8,200 nucleotides of DNA from an uncultured Chloroflexota bacterium (GTDB lineage Bacteria; Chloroflexota; Limnocylindria; Limnocylindrales; CSP1-4): assembly GCA_903930745.1 (NCBI GenBank), contig CAIYZX010000278.1, positions 1 through 8,200 on the forward strand, given 5' to 3'. This document shows positions 6,389 to 8,200 of the stretch, piece by piece. Both the position numbers and the translations under genes were made by a program. The notes under the pieces are model-generated. The model saw only the letters and a list, made by a program, of their open reading frames with translations. It did no database searches and was not told the DNA's origin. Each line of letters begins with the position of its first letter. The first letter of the stretch is position 1.

Positions 6389-7291
6389 TCAGGCGCGCCG
6401 GGCGATCACCGAGAAGGACAGCGGCACCCGGCCGCGCTGGTCCGCGCGCACGTCCCGGTGCCCGCCCCACCAGTCAACCGGGTGCTCCGTGACCTGCTCC
6501 AGGCGCAGGCCGGCGCGCGACAGCGCGGTGATCACCTCGCCCAGCGTCCAGGCGCGGGCGTACTTCCAATGCTGCTCGCCGTCCGGGATGGAGAGCTGGG
6601 CGATGTACCCCGGGTGCCAGCCCCGCGACGCCTCCGGACCAGCGAAGTAGTCGTAGTCCGTCATGAGCCAGCCGCCCTCGTCGTCGCCGTCGAAGAGCCA
6701 CTCCGCGGGGTGGCCCTCGAAGATGACCAGGCGGCCCTCCGGGGCCAGCAGGCGATGGAGCGTGCGCGCCCAGGCGTCCAGGTCCGCGAGCCAGATGATG
6801 GAGCCGCGGCCCGTGTAGACGAGGTCACCCGTGCCATCGAGGTCGTGTGGGACGTCCAGGACGTCCGCCTCAACGAACATTGCCCGGGCGTTGGCGGCGG
6901 CAGTCAGAAGGCGTGCCACCGCGAGCATCCGCGGGCTGAAGTCGATGCCCACCACCTCGTCCGCGCCATGGTTCAGCAGCGACAGGGTGTCCTGGCCCCC
7001 GGCGCACTGGACGTGGATGGCCCGGCGGCAGCGTCCGCGCAGGTCGCCGATGAGCTCCTGCTCCACCGCGAGGAGGCTGGACCCGCCGGCGCGGATCAGC
7101 TCGATGGCGCCATCCACCCAGCGCTCGTAGTCCTCGGCGGCCTCGTCCCACGCGATGCGGTTGGCGGCGTGCCAGCCTCGGACGTCTGCGGCCTCCTCGG
7201 GCGTGGCGGGGCGGACGTCCGGGTCCTGGAGATCCTCACGGCTCTCGAGGTCCATCGGGGTGGCGTCATCGGCGGGGTGGTGCGTGTCCAT
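6389..7291 (-). CDS. Class I SAM-dependent methyltransferase
   Basis: A 300-residue soluble protein from the ATG at 7291; a GTG at 7297 would add two residues. After an acidic N-terminal region of about 45 residues comes a helix (NRIAWDEAAEDYERWVDGA, about 44-62). The Rossmann core follows: motif I AIHVQCAGGQDTLSL (91-105), the acidic end of strand 2 VVGIDFSPRMLAVA (113-126), motif II ADVLDVP (142-148) and LLAPEGRLVIFEG (181-193). The motif I form (QC-GQDTLSL) is the one seen in uncharacterised methyltransferases often annotated only as methyltransferase-domain proteins. A C-terminal segment with many aromatic residues (YDYFAG, HWKYARAW, VDWWGGH) probably forms the acceptor pocket. The acceptor is not identifiable. 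A -10-like TATCCT lies 8 bases before the ATG, and the gene stands alone. Confidence 0.88.
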   Translation of the reverse strand: MDTHHPADDATPMDLESREDLQDPDVRPATPEEAADVRGWHAANRIAWDEAAEDYERWVDGAIELIRAGGSSLLAVEQELIGDLRGRCRRAIHVQCAGGQDTLSLLNHGADEVVGIDFSPRMLAVARLLTAAANARAMFVEADVLDVPHDLDGTGDLVYTGRGSIIWLADLDAWARTLHRLLAPEGRLVIFEGHPAEWLFDGDDEGGWLMTDYDYFAGPEASRGWHPGYIAQLSIPDGEQHWKYARAWTLGEVITALSRAGLRLEQVTEHPVDWWGGHRDVRADQRGRVPLSFSVIARRA

Positions 7292-7299
7292 CGTCACGG

Positions 7300-7305
7300 A
7301 GGATA
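7300..7305 (-). promoter_or_regulatory. Candidate -10 box for the methyltransferase
   Basis: On the minus strand TATCCT ends 8 bases before the ATG at 7291, with no Shine-Dalgarno between, so transcription would begin at or beside the start codon. This favours ATG 7291 over GTG 7297. Confidence 0.4.
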
Positions 7306-7321
7306 GCCCAGGGAATCACTG

Positions 7322-7427
7322 GGGCCGCCGTCCCTGCGGACGACGGCCCGGGCCTGCATTGACAGCCGGGACCAGCGTGGGTCCCGGCAGCGCTGCCGGC
7401 GGTCGGGAGGCTATGCCACCGACCGCC
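7322..7427. repeat. Cluster of strong inverted repeats
   Basis: Four inverted repeats lie almost end to end. First, 7322-7333 pairs with 7338-7349 (12 bp, one C/A mismatch, 4-base loop). Second, GCCGGGACC at 7365-7373 pairs perfectly with 7380-7388 (6-base loop). Third, CCGGCAGCGCTGCCGG at 7384-7399 is a perfect 16 bp palindrome sharing bases with the second, so the two are alternatives. Fourth, GGCGGTCGG at 7398-7406 pairs perfectly with 7419-7427. No T tract follows any of them. They could be terminators for minus-strand transcription coming from the right, an attenuator before the methyltransferase, or part of a structured RNA. Confidence 0.6.
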
Positions 7428-7638
7428 CGGCTCTGCCGGCCCGGGTTTCGTCGGAGTAGTTGCCCGCACGGGGAACCGTCGCCAGGTTCGTGGCGCCGCG
7501 TGATGCGTCCTCGCTCGCGGTCAGCCGACGCAGCTCCAGCTGCTGTCGTCGCGAGCCATGCCCAAGGGCCGTTCGCATCGCCATCTCCGGCTGCCTTCCG
7601 GGACGTCCTCCCGTGGGGGAGGGGGTTGGTGTCTCCAT
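7411..7638 (-). CDS. Doubtful 75-residue open frame
   Basis: An ATG at 7638 preceded by GGAGG only 3 bases away opens 75 codons ending in a TAG inside the loop of the fourth inverted repeat. The product is unrecognised: Pro/Thr-rich at the start (METPTPSPTGG), then Arg-rich with a short helix-prone run RRQQLELRRL, and no membrane segment. Against it, 19 of 75 codons end in A or T, about twice the share in neighbouring genes, and a 42-nt hairpin lies inside it. The same ATG overlaps a GATAAT -10-like hexamer, so the stretch may instead be transcribed but not translated. The longer frame starting at 7689 would run through the palindrome at 7655. Confidence 0.25.
   Translation of the reverse strand: METPTPSPTGGRPGRQPEMAMRTALGHGSRRQQLELRRLTASEDASRGATNLATVPRAGNYSDETRAGRAGRSVA
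7514..7555. repeat. 42-nt interrupted hairpin
   Basis: CTCGCG (7514-7519) pairs with CGCGAG (7550-7555). Inside, CGAC (7526-7529) pairs with GTCG (7545-7548) and GCAGC (7530-7534) with GCTGC (7539-7543), with a 4-base loop, single-base bulges at 7544 and 7549 and a 6-base bulge at 7520-7525. All 15 pairs are canonical. It lies in the gene-poor 7292-7708 stretch and could form in RNA from either strand. Confidence 0.45.
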
Positions 7639-7654
7639 TATCCTCCGGTCCGCA

Positions 7655-7671
7655 ATACCCCTACGGGGCAT
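7655..7671. promoter_or_regulatory. Operator-like palindrome ATACCCC-TAC-GGGGCAT
   Basis: Two 7-base half-sites around a 3-base centre match at 6 of 7 positions. The form resembles operators of CsoR/CstR-type repressors (ATACCC with GGGTAT half-sites). On the minus strand it lies 12 bases upstream of a GATAAT hexamer (7642-7637) and covers where a -35 would be, as a repressor site would. No regulator gene is in the window, so the identity of any binding protein is a guess. Confidence 0.3.
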
Positions 7672-7708
7672 CCGATCGGGGAGTGGCACGGTTCCTGACC
7701 GCCGCCGG

Positions 7709-8200
7709 TTACCGGAGCGCGAGGCGGAGGATGCTGCTGTTCATCCCGCCGGCCGTGTCCGTCGCCTTGACCTGGAGGCTCATCGTGCCGGCGCTGCCGC
7801 CCGCCTTGGGGGTGATCAAGGCCGTCCACCGGGTGCTGGTGACCTGGGTCATCGTCACGGTCCAGGAGGCGAGGCCCGGCTGGCGGACGACGAGGCGCGG
7901 CGTCATGGAGAGCGGCTCCGCGGTGGTCGCGGTGACGGTGATCGGCGTGCCGCGGGTGGCTGATGTGGCCGATGTGGTGATGCGGAAGGCGTCCGCGATG
8001 ACGGTCGTGGAGAGCGTGGCGGCCTGCTCGCCGTTCGTCGCCGTGACCACGAGCCGGTACGTGCCGGGTGCCAGGGCGGCGCCGTCGTCGCGCGTGCCAT
8101 CCCAGGTCCAGGTCGCCGGGCCGGCGGGCAGCTCCACGGCGGCGAGGCCCGTTCGGACGAGGGTGCCCGTGAGATCCACAACCGAGACGGACACCGTCGC
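7709..8200 (-). CDS. C-terminal part of a probable surface protein with FlgD-like Ig domain (5' partial)
   Basis: The last 163 residues of a larger protein; the frame is open to the right edge, and the GTG at 8194 is internal. The first 58 visible residues fit the FlgD Ig-like fold: a VSVVDLTGTLVRT strand pair, then WTWDGTRDDGAALAPGTYRLVV, the characteristic W-DG---G--L-PGTY signature. A second beta-rich segment of about 100 residues follows (ITTSATSATRGTPITVTAT, then SWTVTMTQVTSTRWTALI, ending SILRLALR), probably another Ig-like domain built from Thr/Ser-rich strands. Such domains are adhesive or spacer modules at the C-termini of secreted peptidases, amidases and cell-wall proteins; the FlgD fold alone does not imply a flagellum. 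There is no sortase motif or C-terminal membrane anchor. What the N-terminal part does cannot be seen. Confidence 0.8.
   Translation of the reverse strand, partial: ATVSVSVVDLTGTLVRTGLAAVELPAGPATWTWDGTRDDGAALAPGTYRLVVTATNGEQAATLSTTVIADAFRITTSATSATRGTPITVTATTAEPLSMTPRLVVRQPGLASWTVTMTQVTSTRWTALITPKAGGSAGTMSLQVKATDTAGGMNSSILRLALR

Noticed and set aside
6360..6400. Two GGCGCGCC palindromes (6361-6368 and 6392-6399)
   Set aside because: Short GC-only palindromes are expected by chance at this base composition, and the second lies inside the methyltransferase coding end.
6323..7306. A 327-codon plus-strand frame opposite the methyltransferase
   Set aside because: The minus strand has all class I methyltransferase motifs; the plus frame has none.
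7558..7600. Possible fluoride riboswitch on the minus strand (GGAGATGGCGATGCGAACGG)
   Set aside because: It superficially recalls the GGNGATGG start, but the conserved later segments and pairing could not be placed.
7460..7963. A 167-codon plus-strand frame over the gene-poor region
   Set aside because: It runs into the antisense of the FlgD-like gene, changes character midway and has no start signal or family similarity.

Overview
The window is very GC-rich bacterial chromosome. Third codon positions in the real genes are about 90% G/C, and starts are a mix of ATG and GTG. Several genes lack a Shine-Dalgarno sequence and instead carry a -10-like hexamer 6 to 8 bases before the start codon, the layout of leaderless transcripts. 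Together with the gene mix (exporters, an S51 peptidase, FlgD-type Ig domains), this fits a high-GC lineage such as Chloroflexota or Actinomycetota. The phylum is an inference; there is no rRNA or marker gene here.

Layout. The left edge cuts a thiamine-diphosphate enzyme of the acetolactate-synthase-like family (1-1048, +). It is coupled through a TGATG overlap to a small DUF952 protein (1048-1386, +), whose 3' end overlaps by 14 bp that of a converging MFS exporter (1373-2686, -). A short, highly charged 64-residue protein (2818-3012, -) and a CynX/NimT-type MFS transporter (3093-4319, +) are divergent across an 80 bp promoter region. Next is a secreted S51-family, cyanophycinase-like protein (4481-6322, +) with a good ribosome binding site. 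It converges through a hairpin-bearing gap on a SAM-dependent methyltransferase (6389-7291, -). A 417 bp stretch (7292-7708) has no convincing gene but is unusually rich in inverted repeats and carries an operator-like palindrome and a doubtful 75-codon frame. The right edge cuts the C-terminus of a probable surface protein with a FlgD-like Ig domain (7709-8200, -).

There is no obvious single pathway. Only the first two genes look like an operon; the rest are separate units. I see no tRNA, rRNA, CRISPR array, transposase or phage gene. The most interesting items are the S51 protein, which seems to be two tandem cyanophycinase folds with a degraded second active site and an atypical first one, and the structured region 7300-7680. 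I found no clear evidence of a new multi-gene system.
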